Notes: generated by a model not told the origin, from the sequence alone. 64,000 nt of DNA from Mesobacterium pallidum (GCF_019966535.1 NZ_JAIMID010000006.1:124001-188000); one strand, 5' to 3'; shown: positions 17,441 through 26,127, counted from the stretch's first letter. A program made the numbers and translations.

Positions 17441-18655
17441 ATGATGACCGAAGCCTTTATCTACGACGCGATCCGCACCCCGCGCGGAAAGGGCCGCAAG
17501 GACGGCGCGCTGCACGAGATCACCTCTGTCCGCCTCTCGGCGCTGATCCTCAACGGCCTCAAGGAACGCAACGGCCTCGACGGCCACGCGGTCGAGGACG
17601 TGATCTGGGGCAATGTCACCCAGGTCAAGGAACAGGGCGGGTGCCTCGCGCGGACGGCCGTTCTGGCCTCGGAGCTCGATGAATCGATCCCCGGCCTTGC
17701 CATCAACCGGTTCTGTGCCAGCGGCATGGAGGCGGTGAACCTCGCCGCCAACCAGGTCAAGGGCGGCGCGGGCGATGCCTATATCGCCGGCGGGGTCGAG
17801 ATGATGGGCCGCGTGCCCATGGGCAGCGACGGCGCCGCCGTGGCCGTGGACCCGACCGTGGCGATGGAAAAATACTTTGTCCCGCAGGGCATCAGCGCCG
17901 ACATCATCGCCACCGAATACGGCTTCAGCCGTGACGACGCCGATGCGCTGGCCGTGGAATCCCAGCGCCGCGCGGCCGAGGCCTGGGCCGAGAAGCGGTT
18001 CGCCAAGTCCATCCTCACCGTGCGCGACCAGAACGGGTTGCCGGTGCTGGAAACCGACGAATACATGCGCCCCGGCACCGACATGCAGGGCCTTGGCGCG
18101 CTGAAGGCGTCGTTCAAGGACATGGGCGAGGTGATGCCCGGCTTCGACGCCGTGGCGCTGATGAAATACCCGCATCTCGAGCGCATCAACCACATCCACC
18201 ACGCCGGCAACAGCTCCGGCATCGTGGACGGCTCGGCTGGCATCCTGATCGGCAATGCCGAGTTCGGCAAGAAATGGGGGCTCAAGCCCCGCGCCCGCAT
18301 CAAGGCCACGGCCAAGATCGGCACCGACCCGACGATCATGCTGACCGGCCCCGTTCCGGCGACGCAGAAGATCCTGGCCGACAGCGGCATGGCGATTTCC
18401 GACATCGACCTCTTCGAGGTGAACGAGGCCTTTGCCTCGGTCGTGCTGCGCTTTTCCCAGGCCTTCGACGTCGACATGGACCGCATCAACGTCAACGGCG
18501 GGTCGATCGCCATGGGGCACCCGCTGGGCGCGACCGGGGCGATCATCATCGGTACCCTGCTCGATGAGCTCGAGCGCACGGGCAAGGGCACCGGCCTTGC
18601 CACGCTGTGCATCGCCAGCGGCATGGGCGCGGCCACCATCATCGAGCGGGTCTGA
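17441..18655 (+). CDS. Acetyl-CoA C-acyltransferase (thiolase), FadA-like
   Basis: 404 residues. It cleaves 3-ketoacyl-CoA with CoA in beta-oxidation. The nucleophilic Cys is in INRFCASGMEAVNLA (Cys92); VNEAFASVVLRFSQA, GHPLGATGA (catalytic His) and CIASGMGA (second Cys) complete the active site. The MMTEAFIYDAIRTPRGK beginning is typical, so 17441 (or 17444) is the start and the upstream in-frame part is excluded. It is followed by two small genes and then the hydratase/dehydrogenase gene, together forming a FadA-FadB-like set. Confidence 0.94.
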   Translation: MMTEAFIYDAIRTPRGKGRKDGALHEITSVRLSALILNGLKERNGLDGHAVEDVIWGNVTQVKEQGGCLARTAVLASELDESIPGLAINRFCASGMEAVNLAANQVKGGAGDAYIAGGVEMMGRVPMGSDGAAVAVDPTVAMEKYFVPQGISADIIATEYGFSRDDADALAVESQRRAAEAWAEKRFAKSILTVRDQNGLPVLETDEYMRPGTDMQGLGALKASFKDMGEVMPGFDAVALMKYPHLERINHIHHAGNSSGIVDGSAGILIGNAEFGKKWGLKPRARIKATAKIGTDPTIMLTGPVPATQKILADSGMAISDIDLFEVNEAFASVVLRFSQAFDVDMDRINVNGGSIAMGHPLGATGAIIIGTLLDELERTGKGTGLATLCIASGMGAATIIERV

Positions 18656-18764
18656 GGCGCATTCGCGAAACGTGCAACGCCTCCGGGATTGATTACCCTA
18701 GCGCGATCCGGCTGCATCACTGTAGGCTCGGGCTGACGCGAGGGTCAGGGGAGGCCAGGCAGGA

Positions 18765-19274
18765 ATGATCGAACGGCATGAAAAGCGAGATGCCACACAG
18801 GCCCCACCTGCGCCCGGCCAGGCCGATCCGAAAGAGATCTACCAGGCCAACCTCGACGCCGTCGACCTGGTTCTCTGGCAGGAGCGCTGGGACGAGCTGT
18901 CCCTCCACCTGGCGACTCCGGCGGTCTTTCGCATGGCCGATTACGAGGTTCGGCTGGCCAGCGACGCGGATTTCGTCGCCATGTCCCGCACCCTGCGCAC
19001 CAGCCTGCTGCGGCTCGGGGCGAATGCCTACCACCGGATCTGCCGCGCGGCCGACTGGGCGGACGACCGGCGCACGCGCATCGTCGGTTCGCATCGGACC
19101 TTCATCCTGCAACACGGCAGGCCGCTGGTTCCGCCCTATGTCTCGACCATGCCGCTTGTCTTCGAGGGCGGGCGCTGGCGGGCCGTGGGGATCGAGACCG
19201 AGGTGTCGAACCGCCAGGTGCCCTTCGTGGCGGCCGGGCTCGACGCGACGCCAGTCTGGCGGGCAAAGAAATGA
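18765..19274 (+). CDS. Hypothetical protein of the beta-oxidation operon, SnoaL/NTF2-like (A copy)
   Basis: 169 residues, no signal peptide. After a disordered charged N-terminus (about 1-25) comes a helix (LDAVDLVLWQERWDELSLHL), alternating strands and helices, and an ending GRPLVPPYVSTMPLVFEGG-RWRAVGI. The order of helices and strands fits a small alpha+beta (NTF2-like) barrel. The protein at 19315-19740 has the same order and shares PPYVS/APYVS and other positions, so the two look like diverged tandem duplicates. Function unknown; location between thiolase and hydratase genes suggests a link to acyl-CoA metabolism. Confidence 0.75.
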   Translation: MIERHEKRDATQAPPAPGQADPKEIYQANLDAVDLVLWQERWDELSLHLATPAVFRMADYEVRLASDADFVAMSRTLRTSLLRLGANAYHRICRAADWADDRRTRIVGSHRTFILQHGRPLVPPYVSTMPLVFEGGRWRAVGIETEVSNRQVPFVAAGLDATPVWRAKK

Positions 19275-19314
19275 CCGGGGCCACGCAAGCCGGTGCGAAC
19301 GCGGGGGGCGGATC

Positions 19315-19740
19315 GTGACGCATGACGACTTCGTGGCCTTTCTCGAGGCGATTTCGACCCCGTTCATCAACCGCGACTACGCGGCCTGGCGGCGGGTGAC
19401 GCTGATCCCCTTCTCGATGGTCACCAAGGACGGCCCCGTCGCCCTTGGCACCGAAGAGGCGATGCGGCGCAACTTCGACAATTACCTGCTGGCCTGCACG
19501 GCCCTCAAGCTTGACCAGATCCTGCGCAAGCCGATCCGGCTGGAAGATTGCGGCGACGGCACCGTGATCGGCACCTACGAGACCGAATTGCTCAGCCGCG
19601 GGCACAGGGCGACCGCGCCCTACGTGTCCTCGGGGCTGATCCACCACACCTCGGAGGGCTACAAGCTCTCCTCCATCCTCAACGCCCGCGGACACCACAG
19701 CTGGACCGGGCGCGACCCAAAGACGGAAGGCACGACATGA
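19315..19740 (+). CDS. Hypothetical protein of the beta-oxidation operon, SnoaL/NTF2-like (B copy)
   Basis: 141 residues from a GTG start (THDDFVAFLEAISTPFINRD). It begins with two helices, as in SnoaL/NTF2-like proteins, followed by strands including PFSMVTKDGPVALGTEEAM and a final TAPYVSSGLIHHTSEGYKL sheet. GTG at 19315 is chosen because no in-frame ATG precedes it after the A copy ends, and GGGGGCGGA lies just upstream. Its stop overlaps the ATG of the hydratase/dehydrogenase gene (ATGA at 19737), so it is translationally coupled to it. Its biochemical role is unknown. Confidence 0.75.
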   Translation: MTHDDFVAFLEAISTPFINRDYAAWRRVTLIPFSMVTKDGPVALGTEEAMRRNFDNYLLACTALKLDQILRKPIRLEDCGDGTVIGTYETELLSRGHRATAPYVSSGLIHHTSEGYKLSSILNARGHHSWTGRDPKTEGTT

Positions 19741-21935
19741 CCGATTTCACGCTTTCGAAAGACCAGGACGGCATCGCGACGATCACCTGGGACTGCCCCG
19801 GCAAGTCCATGAACGTCATGAACCTCGAGGCGCTGCAGGAACTTTCCGACGCGGTGGACGATGCGCTGGCGGATGACGCCGTCAAGGGCATCGTCATCAC
19901 CAGCGGCAAGCCGGATTTCGCCGGCGGCATGGACCTGAACATCCTGGCGACCATGAAGGGCAGCGCGGGCGACGACCCGGCGCGCGGGCTCTTCGAGGGG
20001 GTGATGCAGATGCATGCCCTCTTGCGCAAGATCGAACGCGCCGGCATGGACCCCAAGACCAACAAGGGCGGCAAGCCCATCGCCTCGGCCCTGCCCGGCA
20101 CCGCCGTGGGCATCGGGCTGGAACTGCCGCTGGCCACGCACCGGATCTTTGCCGCGACCAACCCCAAGGCCAAGATCGGCCTGCCCGAGATCCTCATCGG
20201 CATCTTCCCCGGCGCCGGCGGCACCACGCGGATGACGCGCAAGCTGGGGGCCATGGCGGCCTCTCCCTTCCTGCTGGAAGGCAAGCTGGTCGATCCCAAG
20301 AAGGCCAAGGGCGCGGGCATCATCGACGAGGTGGTCGACGACCCGGTCGCCGCGGCGCGCGACTGGGTGCTGACTGCCAAGGATGCGGATATCGTCAAGC
20401 CCTGGGACACCAAGGGCTACAAAATGCCCGGCGGCGACCCGTACCACCCGGCCGGCTACATGACCTTTGTCGGCGCCAATGCCATGGTGAACGGCAAGAC
20501 CAAGGGCGCCTTCCCGGCCGCCCGCGCGTTGCTGAGCGCGGTCTACGAGGGCGCGCAGGTCGATTTCGACACGGCCCTCAGGATCGAGGCGCGCTGGTTC
20601 ACCAACATCCTGATGAACCCGACCTCGACGGCGATGATCCGGTCGCTCTTTGTCAACAAGGAAGCGCTGGACAAGGGCGCCGTGCGTCCCGAGGGCGTGC
20701 CGGACCAGAGCGTGAAAAAGGTCGGCGTCCTGGGCGCGGGCATGATGGGCGCGGGCATCGCGCTGGTCTCGGCCCAGGCCGGGATGGAGGTCGTGCTGAT
20801 CGACCAGACCCAGGAAAACGCCGACCGCGGCAAGGCCTATTCCGAGACCTACATGGACAAGAGCATCAAGCGCGGCAAGGCGACGCCGGAAAAGAAAGAG
20901 GCGATGCTGTCGCGCATCACCGCCACCACCGACCTCTCGGCACTCGCCGGCTGCGACCTGATCATCGAAGCGGTGTTCGAGGACCCCGCCGTCAAGGCCG
21001 AGATGACCCAGAAGGTCGAGGCGGTGATCCCCGACGACTGCATCTTTGCCACCAACACCTCGACCCTGCCGATCTCCGACCTGGCCAAGGCGTCCAAGCG
21101 GCCCGACCAGTTCATCGGCATCCACTTCTTCTCGCCCGTCGAACGCATGATGCTGGTCGAGATCATCAAGGGCGCCGAGACCGGCGACCGCGCCGTGGCC
21201 AAGTCGCTCGACTACGTGCGGCAGATCCGCAAGACGCCGATCGTGGTCAACGACGCGCGCTTCTTCTACGCCAACCGCTGCATCATCCCTTACATCAACG
21301 AAGGGGTCCGCATGGTCGGCGAAGGGATCGAACCGGCGCTGATCGAACATGCCGCGCAGATGCTGGGCTTTCCCGTGGGGCCACTGCAGCTGAACGACGA
21401 GACGTCCATCGACCTCGGCGTCAAGATCGCCAAGGCGACCAAGACGGCGCTGGGGAACGCCTATGACAGCGGCGCAGACGAGGTGCTGTTCTGGCTCTTC
21501 GACCAGGGGCGCCTGGGGCGCAAGACCAAGTCCGGCTATTACGATTACGACGAAAGCGGCAAGCGGCTGGGCATCTACCAGGGCCTGCGCGACAAGTTCG
21601 ACACCGCGGGAACCGAGCAGCCTTCGCTGATCGACGTGCAGCACCGGCTGATGTTCTCCCAGGTGCTGGAAGCGGTCCGCGCGCTGGAAGAAGGCGTGCT
21701 GGAAGACATCCGCGAAGGCGACGTGGGCGCCATCCTCGGCTGGGGCTTTGCCCCGTGGTCGGGTGGCCCGCTCAGCTGGCTGGACATGATCGGCGCGGAA
21801 TGCGCGGCAGACCGCTGCGACGAGCTGCAGGCCGCCTACGGCGACCGCTTCGCCTGCCCGCCCCTGCTGCGCGAGATGGCCGAGAAGGGTCAAAGCTTCT
21901 ACGGCCGCTTCGGCCAGAAGGCCGCCGCCGCGTGA
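19737..21935 (+). CDS. Enoyl-CoA hydratase/3-hydroxyacyl-CoA dehydrogenase, bifunctional (FadB/FadJ-like)
   Basis: 732 residues. The N-terminal crotonase domain (1 to about 290) has FAGGMDLNIL and KIGLPEILIGIFPGAGGTTR oxyanion/acid elements; the NAD-binding domain has VGVLGAGMMGAGIA (from about 329); the HFFSPVERM motif (about 460) and the C-terminal repeat complete the 3-hydroxyacyl-CoA dehydrogenase. It catalyses steps 2 and 3 of beta-oxidation and would pair with the thiolase at 17441 as in a trifunctional complex. The start ATG overlaps the previous stop. A run of repeats and hairpins follows its stop. Confidence 0.95.
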   Translation: MTDFTLSKDQDGIATITWDCPGKSMNVMNLEALQELSDAVDDALADDAVKGIVITSGKPDFAGGMDLNILATMKGSAGDDPARGLFEGVMQMHALLRKIERAGMDPKTNKGGKPIASALPGTAVGIGLELPLATHRIFAATNPKAKIGLPEILIGIFPGAGGTTRMTRKLGAMAASPFLLEGKLVDPKKAKGAGIIDEVVDDPVAAARDWVLTAKDADIVKPWDTKGYKMPGGDPYHPAGYMTFVGANAMVNGKTKGAFPAARALLSAVYEGAQVDFDTALRIEARWFTNILMNPTSTAMIRSLFVNKEALDKGAVRPEGVPDQSVKKVGVLGAGMMGAGIALVSAQAGMEVVLIDQTQENADRGKAYSETYMDKSIKRGKATPEKKEAMLSRITATTDLSALAGCDLIIEAVFEDPAVKAEMTQKVEAVIPDDCIFATNTSTLPISDLAKASKRPDQFIGIHFFSPVERMMLVEIIKGAETGDRAVAKSLDYVRQIRKTPIVVNDARFFYANRCIIPYINEGVRMVGEGIEPALIEHAAQMLGFPVGPLQLNDETSIDLGVKIAKATKTALGNAYDSGADEVLFWLFDQGRLGRKTKSGYYDYDESGKRLGIYQGLRDKFDTAGTEQPSLIDVQHRLMFSQVLEAVRALEEGVLEDIREGDVGAILGWGFAPWSGGPLSWLDMIGAECAADRCDELQAAYGDRFACPPLLREMAEKGQSFYGRFGQKAAAA

Positions 21936-21965
21936 AAATGGCCCCGGCGCGACCCCGACGAGGTT

Positions 21966-22083
21966 GCGCCGGGCTAGCCCGTCGGCAGGCCAGGTTTTGC
22001 GCCGGGCAAGCCCGTCGGCAGGCCAGGTTTTGCGCCGGGCAAGCCCGTCGGCAGGCCAGGTTTTGCGCCGGGCAAGCCCGTCG
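21966..22083 (+). repeat. 33-bp tandem repeat, about 3.5 copies
   Basis: Units start at 21966, 21999 and 22032, with a partial fourth at 22065-22083. The unit is GCGCCGGGCAAGCCCGTCGG followed by CAGGCCAGGTTTT; unit 1 differs by one base (CTAG for CAAG). Copies 2 and 3 are identical. Each contains the near-palindrome GCCGGGC...GCCCGTC. The period is a multiple of three but no start or ribosome site makes it look translated. Confidence 0.85.
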
Positions 22084-22089
22084 CCGGGG

Positions 22090-22148
22090 GCCCGTGCGCC
22101 CTGCGGGCGCACGGGCGGGGGGCCTGCCCCCCAGCGCCTGCGGCGCTT
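22090..22148. terminator. Three consecutive GC hairpins after the beta-oxidation operon
   Basis: GCCCGTGCGCCC-TGC-GGGCGCACGGGC (22090-22116, perfect 12-bp stem), GGGGGG-CCTG-CCCCCC (22117-22132) and AGCGCC-TGC-GGCGCT (22133-22148) lie head to tail. The last is followed by TCCCCCC. The cluster probably ends the operon transcript or protects its 3' end. Confidence 0.6.
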
Positions 22149-22150
22149 CC

Positions 22151-22221
22151 CCCCGAGGTATTTGAAAAACGATGAAGAGACGAAGACCCTGCTGCTTCAT
22201 TGTTTCTCAAATACCTCGGGG
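22151..22221. repeat. 27-bp inverted repeat made of two facing dispersed-repeat copies
   Basis: CCCCGAGGTATTTGAAAAAC... (22151-22177) and its near-perfect reverse complement (22195-22221; 25 of 27 bases match) flank a 17-bp spacer. Each arm is a variant of the intergenic repeat TTCAT-n-TTTnnCAAATACnTC found elsewhere in the window. The transcript of either strand would form a long stem. Confidence 0.75.
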
Positions 22222-22317
22222 GTGAGGCCCTTAAGGGCCGAGGGGGCAGCGCCCCCTGACCGGCACCGCAGGTGCTGATCATCTTGTGCCTCTGGCACGC
22301 AATTGGATCACACGGGC

Positions 22318-22998
22318 TCAGGTTGGGTCGAACCGGTAGCCGAACCGGGCGATGTCCTCGGCGCAGAGCGTCTCGATCAAGCCGGCCGCCTCGTCGTCGT
22401 AGTAACGGCGATAATCCGTCTCGCGGGGCGAGGCGTTGACGCGGTCGAGGGAGGGAGAAAAACCGAGGTGCCGTGCCAGCGGCGCCATGTCCTCGGGCAG
22501 GTGCTCGAGCCGGAGATAGTGGGCCGGATAGGCCGCCCCGTCCGAGTTCTGCATGTAGCGCGCGGCCGGATTTGACCGCAGGGTCGCCTGCGTGGCGGGA
22601 TCGGCAAGAAATACCGGGAAATCCACCTGCTTCGCCAGGGTCACCGCCGGATGGTCGAACCCCTGTTCCCGAAGCCAGTGGTAATAGCTGACCACCCGGT
22701 CCCAGGGGTTGCGCACCAGCGTGAAGCAGAACATTCCCGCGATCTGCTCACGGCTCAGCAGCCCCTCGATATCCGCGAGTGTCGAATGCTTCCAGAGCCG
22801 CCCCCGCGCGGAAGCCTCCGCCAGCCGCCGCCGGCGTCTCAGCGCCTTGGGCGTGTCCCCCAGCATCAGGTCGTCCTTCATCGCCCGCGCCTCGAGCGCC
22901 AGCGCCATCGCCGTCCCGCCGGTCTTGGGGATATGCACGAAGATGTAGCCGCGCCCGGGCGAGATGATCATCGGTCCGCCTGCCTTGTCCTGCGACAT
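22318..22998 (-). CDS. Sulfotransferase family protein
   Basis: 226 residues. It carries the PAPS-binding 5'-phosphosulfate loop in FVHIPKTGGTAMALALE and the 3'-phosphate motif in TLVRNPWDRVVSYYHWL, the two signatures of the carbohydrate/heparan-type sulfotransferase family. The remainder is less conserved. Rhodobacterales carry many such genes; they probably sulfate surface glycans or small metabolites. The start is 22998; an internal Met (MIISPGRGY, 22971) directly before the core is an alternative. It is alone on the minus strand between the repeat cluster and the divergent acyl-CoA synthetase. Confidence 0.85.
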   Translation of the reverse strand: MSQDKAGGPMIISPGRGYIFVHIPKTGGTAMALALEARAMKDDLMLGDTPKALRRRRRLAEASARGRLWKHSTLADIEGLLSREQIAGMFCFTLVRNPWDRVVSYYHWLREQGFDHPAVTLAKQVDFPVFLADPATQATLRSNPAARYMQNSDGAAYPAHYLRLEHLPEDMAPLARHLGFSPSLDRVNASPRETDYRRYYDDEAAGLIETLCAEDIARFGYRFDPT

Positions 22999-23090
22999 GG
23001 TCTACCGCGCGCGCCACGGCGAGGGAAGCGCCCTTCCCCAGCGCAAGACCTGTGGTTAATCTCGGCACGACAAACCACGGGAGGGTGACC

Positions 23091-24719
23091 ATGGGCTGGC
23101 TGGCCGACGAGACCGGATTGAACAAGTGCCGCGCGAACTACGTGCCGCTGACCCCGCTGAGCTTCCTCCAGCGCGCCCTGCACGTGTTCCCGAACCGCGA
23201 GGCCGTGGTCTACGGCAGTTTCCGCAAGACCTATGCCGAGTACCATGCCCGCGTCTCGCGGCTGGCCTCGGCGCTGGCCGCGCGCGGGATCAGGCCGGGC
23301 GACGTGGTCGCGACCCTGCTGCCCAACCTGCCCCCCCATGTGGAGGCGCATTTCGGCGTGCCCGCCTGCGGCGCCGTGCTGAACGCGATCAACATCCGGC
23401 TCGATGTCGACACGGTCGCCTATATCTTCGGCCATGGCGCGGCCAAGATGGTCCTGGTCGACACCGCTTTCCTGGGCCTCGCCGAGCAGGCCGTGGCGCG
23501 GATGGAGGGCAAGGGCCCCGAGATCATCGAGGTCGCCGACCCCCAGGCCGGCCACCCCGCTGCGGGCCGCTACACCGAATACGAAGAGCTGCTGGCAGAG
23601 GGCGACCCGCAGTTCGACTGGATCATGCCCGAGGATGAATGGGAGAGCATCGCGCTCAACTACACCTCGGGCACCACGGGGCGGCCCAAGGGTGTGGTCT
23701 ACCACCACCGGGGGGCGCATCTGAACGCCCAGGCGCAGCCGGTCTCGTGGCGGATGACGCTCTATCCGCGCTACCTGACCATCGTGCCGCTGTTTCACTG
23801 CAACGGCTGGTGCCACAGCTGGATGATGCCGCTCGTCGCCGGCACGATCATCTGCTGCCGCGACATCACGGCCAAGGCGATGTACGACGCCTTTGCCGAC
23901 GAGGGCGCGACCCATTTCGGCGGCGCGCCCATCGTGTTGAACATGCTGGTGAACGCCCAACCCGAGGACCGCCGCGACTTCGACCACGTGGTCGAGGTCT
24001 TCACCGCCGGCGCTCCGCCCGCCCCGGCGACGCTGGCCAAGATCGAGCCCATGGGCTTCAACATCACCCAGGTCTACGGGCTGACCGAGACCTACGGGCC
24101 CGGGTCCGAATGCGTGTGGAAACCCGGGGATTGGGACGACCTGCAGGGCGAGGCCCGCGCGGCGATGAAGGCCCGGCAGGGCGTGCCCATGCCTTGCCTC
24201 GAGGAGATCACGCCGATGTCGGACACGCTCGAACCGGTCGAGCGCGACGGCGAACACCCGGGCGAGATCATGTTCCGCGGCAACGGCGTGATGAAGGGCT
24301 ATTACAAGAACCCCGAGGCGACCGAAGAAGCCTTTGCGGGCGGCTACTTCCATTCCGGCGACGTGGCCGTGCAGCATGCCGATGGCTACGTGCAGATCAC
24401 CGACCGGGCCAAGGACGTGATCATCTCGGGCGGAGAGAACATCTCGTCGGTCGAAGTCGAGGGCGTGCTGATGTCGCACCCCGCCGTCTCGCTTTGCGCC
24501 GTGGTCGCCAAGCCGGACGAGAAATGGGGCGAGGTGCCCTGCGCCTTCGTCGAATTGATCGAGGGCCGGACCGCGGACGAGGCCGAGTTGATCGCCTTCT
24601 GCCGCGAGCACCTCGCGGGGTTCAAGTCGCCCAAGAAGGTGGTGTTCGAAGAGCTGCCCAAGACCTCGACCGGGAAGATCCAGAAGTTCGAGCTGCGCAC
24701 CAAGGCAAAGTCGCTCTAG
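23091..24719 (+). CDS. Acyl-CoA synthetase (AMP-forming), medium/long-chain AMP-binding family
   Basis: 542 residues. It activates a carboxylic acid via an acyl-AMP to the CoA thioester. Motifs: LNYTSGTTGRPKGVVYHHRG (phosphate loop), TQVYGLTETYGPG, GYFHSGDVAVQ, and the C-terminal TSTGKIQKFELR with the catalytic Lys. The N-terminal CRANYVPLTPLSFLQRA is typical of the ACSF/AlkK-like branch of medium-chain ligases. The ATG at 23091 follows GGGAGGG at about 23080, so the earlier in-frame Met is not used. It fits the surrounding beta-oxidation genes as the activating step; the acid is unknown. Confidence 0.93.
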   Translation: MGWLADETGLNKCRANYVPLTPLSFLQRALHVFPNREAVVYGSFRKTYAEYHARVSRLASALAARGIRPGDVVATLLPNLPPHVEAHFGVPACGAVLNAINIRLDVDTVAYIFGHGAAKMVLVDTAFLGLAEQAVARMEGKGPEIIEVADPQAGHPAAGRYTEYEELLAEGDPQFDWIMPEDEWESIALNYTSGTTGRPKGVVYHHRGAHLNAQAQPVSWRMTLYPRYLTIVPLFHCNGWCHSWMMPLVAGTIICCRDITAKAMYDAFADEGATHFGGAPIVLNMLVNAQPEDRRDFDHVVEVFTAGAPPAPATLAKIEPMGFNITQVYGLTETYGPGSECVWKPGDWDDLQGEARAAMKARQGVPMPCLEEITPMSDTLEPVERDGEHPGEIMFRGNGVMKGYYKNPEATEEAFAGGYFHSGDVAVQHADGYVQITDRAKDVIISGGENISSVEVEGVLMSHPAVSLCAVVAKPDEKWGEVPCAFVELIEGRTADEAELIAFCREHLAGFKSPKKVVFEELPKTSTGKIQKFELRTKAKSL

Positions 24720-25059
24720 GCGGCCGGGACGGGCGTGAGGGGCCAACCCCGCGCACCGAAGGCGCGGACCTGGCAAACCGAGGGGCTCTGCCCCTCGGGC
24801 TCTCCGGGATATGTCCGGCAAGATGAAAGGGATCGGAGCACGCCTGCATTCATCTTTCACAAAATATGCCCGCCGGAGGCATCGATGCAGCAAGACGGAA
24901 CACCCCTCCTTTCATTATTCTCCAAATACTCCCGCCGGAGGCGTCCCTGGCCAGTGTCGGAGCGAGGGGCCAGCCCCTCGCGCTCCCCGGAGTTTATTGG
25001 CAAGATGAAGTGGGGTCGGGATGCATTGATGCGCCGGTCCAGTCAACGCGGAGGACGCG
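24720..25059. repeat. Gene-free gap filled with four dispersed-repeat copies and three hairpins
   Basis: 340 bp without a gene. Hairpins: GGGG-CCAA-CCCC (24739-24750), CCGAGGGGC-TCT-GCCCCTCGG (24778-24798) and GCGAGGGGC-CA-GCCCCTCGC (24962-24981). Copies of the intergenic repeat: reverse and degenerate at 24802-24827, forward at 24849-24880 and 24911-24942, reverse at 24988-25010. The two forward copies share CCGCCGGAGGC. The last part supplies the GCGGAGGA ribosome site of the following gene. Confidence 0.7.
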
Positions 25060-25644
25060 ATGAGTGAAGATCCGAAGATTGCCGCGTTCTTTGCGCGCGA
25101 TGGCGACTGGCAGCCGGCCCTGTGGGCGCTTCGCGAGATCCTGCTGTCCTGCCCGGTCGAGGAGGTCTGGAAATGGCGCGCGCCCTGTTATGTCGCCCAT
25201 GGCGGCAATGTCGCAACGCTGTGGGGGCTCAGGGACGGGCCGGTGCTGTCGCTTTTCAAGGGTGTGCTGGTCGCTGACCCCGAGGGGCTGCTCGAGCCGC
25301 CGGGGCCGAATTCACGCTCGGCCCGGGTGGTGCGGCTGTCGGGCGCCGAGGAGGTCGCGGAGCGGGCCGAGAGCCTGCGGGCGCTGATCCTGCGGGCGGT
25401 GGAGAACGAGGCGCAGGGCCTAAGGGTCACCTTCAGCGAGGCGGGCCCGGACTGGCCCGATGAGCTGACCGAGCGGCTGGACGCGGACCCCGAACTGGCC
25501 GCCGCCTTTGCCGCGCTGACACCGGGGCGCCAGCGGGGCTACGTGCTGCATTTTGCGGGGGCGAAAAGGCCCGAAACCCGCGCGGCGCGGATCGACAAGC
25601 ACGCGGCGCGGATCCTCGCGGGCAAGGGGATGCACGACCGATAA
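25060..25644 (+). CDS. YdeI/OmpD-associated family protein (DUF1801 plus OmdA domain)
   Basis: 194 residues. Residues 1 to about 105 form a DUF1801-like domain (LREILLSCPVEEVWKWRAPC, then VLSLFKGVLVAD). The C-terminal LTPGRQRGYVLHFAGAKRPE followed by TRAARIDKHAARILAGKG is the OmdA signature of YdeI-type proteins, which have been linked to bacteriocin protection and antibiotic tolerance. Soluble, without a signal peptide. It has its own ribosome site just after a repeat cluster and appears monocistronic; the next gene converges on it. Confidence 0.85.
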   Translation: MSEDPKIAAFFARDGDWQPALWALREILLSCPVEEVWKWRAPCYVAHGGNVATLWGLRDGPVLSLFKGVLVADPEGLLEPPGPNSRSARVVRLSGAEEVAERAESLRALILRAVENEAQGLRVTFSEAGPDWPDELTERLDADPELAAAFAALTPGRQRGYVLHFAGAKRPETRAARIDKHAARILAGKGMHDR

Positions 25645-25659
25645 GAACGGCCGCGCGGG

Positions 25660-26127
25660 TCAGACCTTGCGCTGGAACCGGTCTTCGATGTCCTTGGCGT
25701 AGCCGGCGATCCGGTCCTTGAACTTCTTGTTGATCGTATTACGCGCCAGTTTCAGCGATTGCAGCAAGAGCCGCGCCGCCAGGGTCTTGGCCTCGAGATC
25801 CACGTCGAGGCTCATCCGCGTGCGCTTGCGTGACAGGGCCACCAACTCGACCTTGACGATGCAATCCAGCCCGTCGGTCGTGCCCTGGGCACACAGGTCG
25901 GTGTCCGGGTTGTACTCGACCAGCTTGATGTCCACGTCGCGGTCCTTGCCACGAAAATGGAACTTGGCCTTCCATTCGAGCCCCGGCGCCTTTTCCGTCA
26001 TCTTGTCGACCCGGCGCACCTCGGCCCCGCGACGCAAGGCGGACCGTTCCAGCCCTTCGAAATCGGCCACCATCTGGAACACCTGGTCGATCGGCGCCTC
26101 GATGTCTTCCTTGGTCGAGAATTTCAT
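25660..26127 (-). CDS. SRPBCC (START-like) family protein
   Basis: 155 residues: MKFSTKEDIEAPIDQVFQMV is the strand-helix start of the polyketide-cyclase/START fold, followed by antiparallel strands and a long C-terminal helix (KLARNTINKKFKDRIAGYAK). The family binds hydrophobic ligands or acts as a lipid carrier; no function is assigned. It lies 51 bp downstream of nudC on the same strand and may be in its transcript. The C-terminus nearly meets the YdeI gene (stops 25644 and 25660). Confidence 0.85.
   Translation of the reverse strand: MKFSTKEDIEAPIDQVFQMVADFEGLERSALRRGAEVRRVDKMTEKAPGLEWKAKFHFRGKDRDVDIKLVEYNPDTDLCAQGTTDGLDCIVKVELVALSRKRTRMSLDVDLEAKTLAARLLLQSLKLARNTINKKFKDRIAGYAKDIEDRFQRKV

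Noticed and set aside
21966..22083. Possible CRISPR array
   Set aside because: Units are contiguous with no spacers and no cas genes nearby.
19659..22112. 817-codon minus-strand ORF opposite the FadB-like gene
   Set aside because: Shadow ORF; no domain, and it even reads through the 33-bp tandem repeat.
23091..24719. Naming the acyl-CoA synthetase dmdB
   Set aside because: Its N-terminus differs from what I recall of DmdB and nothing in the neighbourhood specifies methylmercaptopropionate.
22318..25059. Genomic island boundaries around the repeat-rich gaps
   Set aside because: No integrase, tRNA or direct att repeats, and the genes are ordinary for the lineage.
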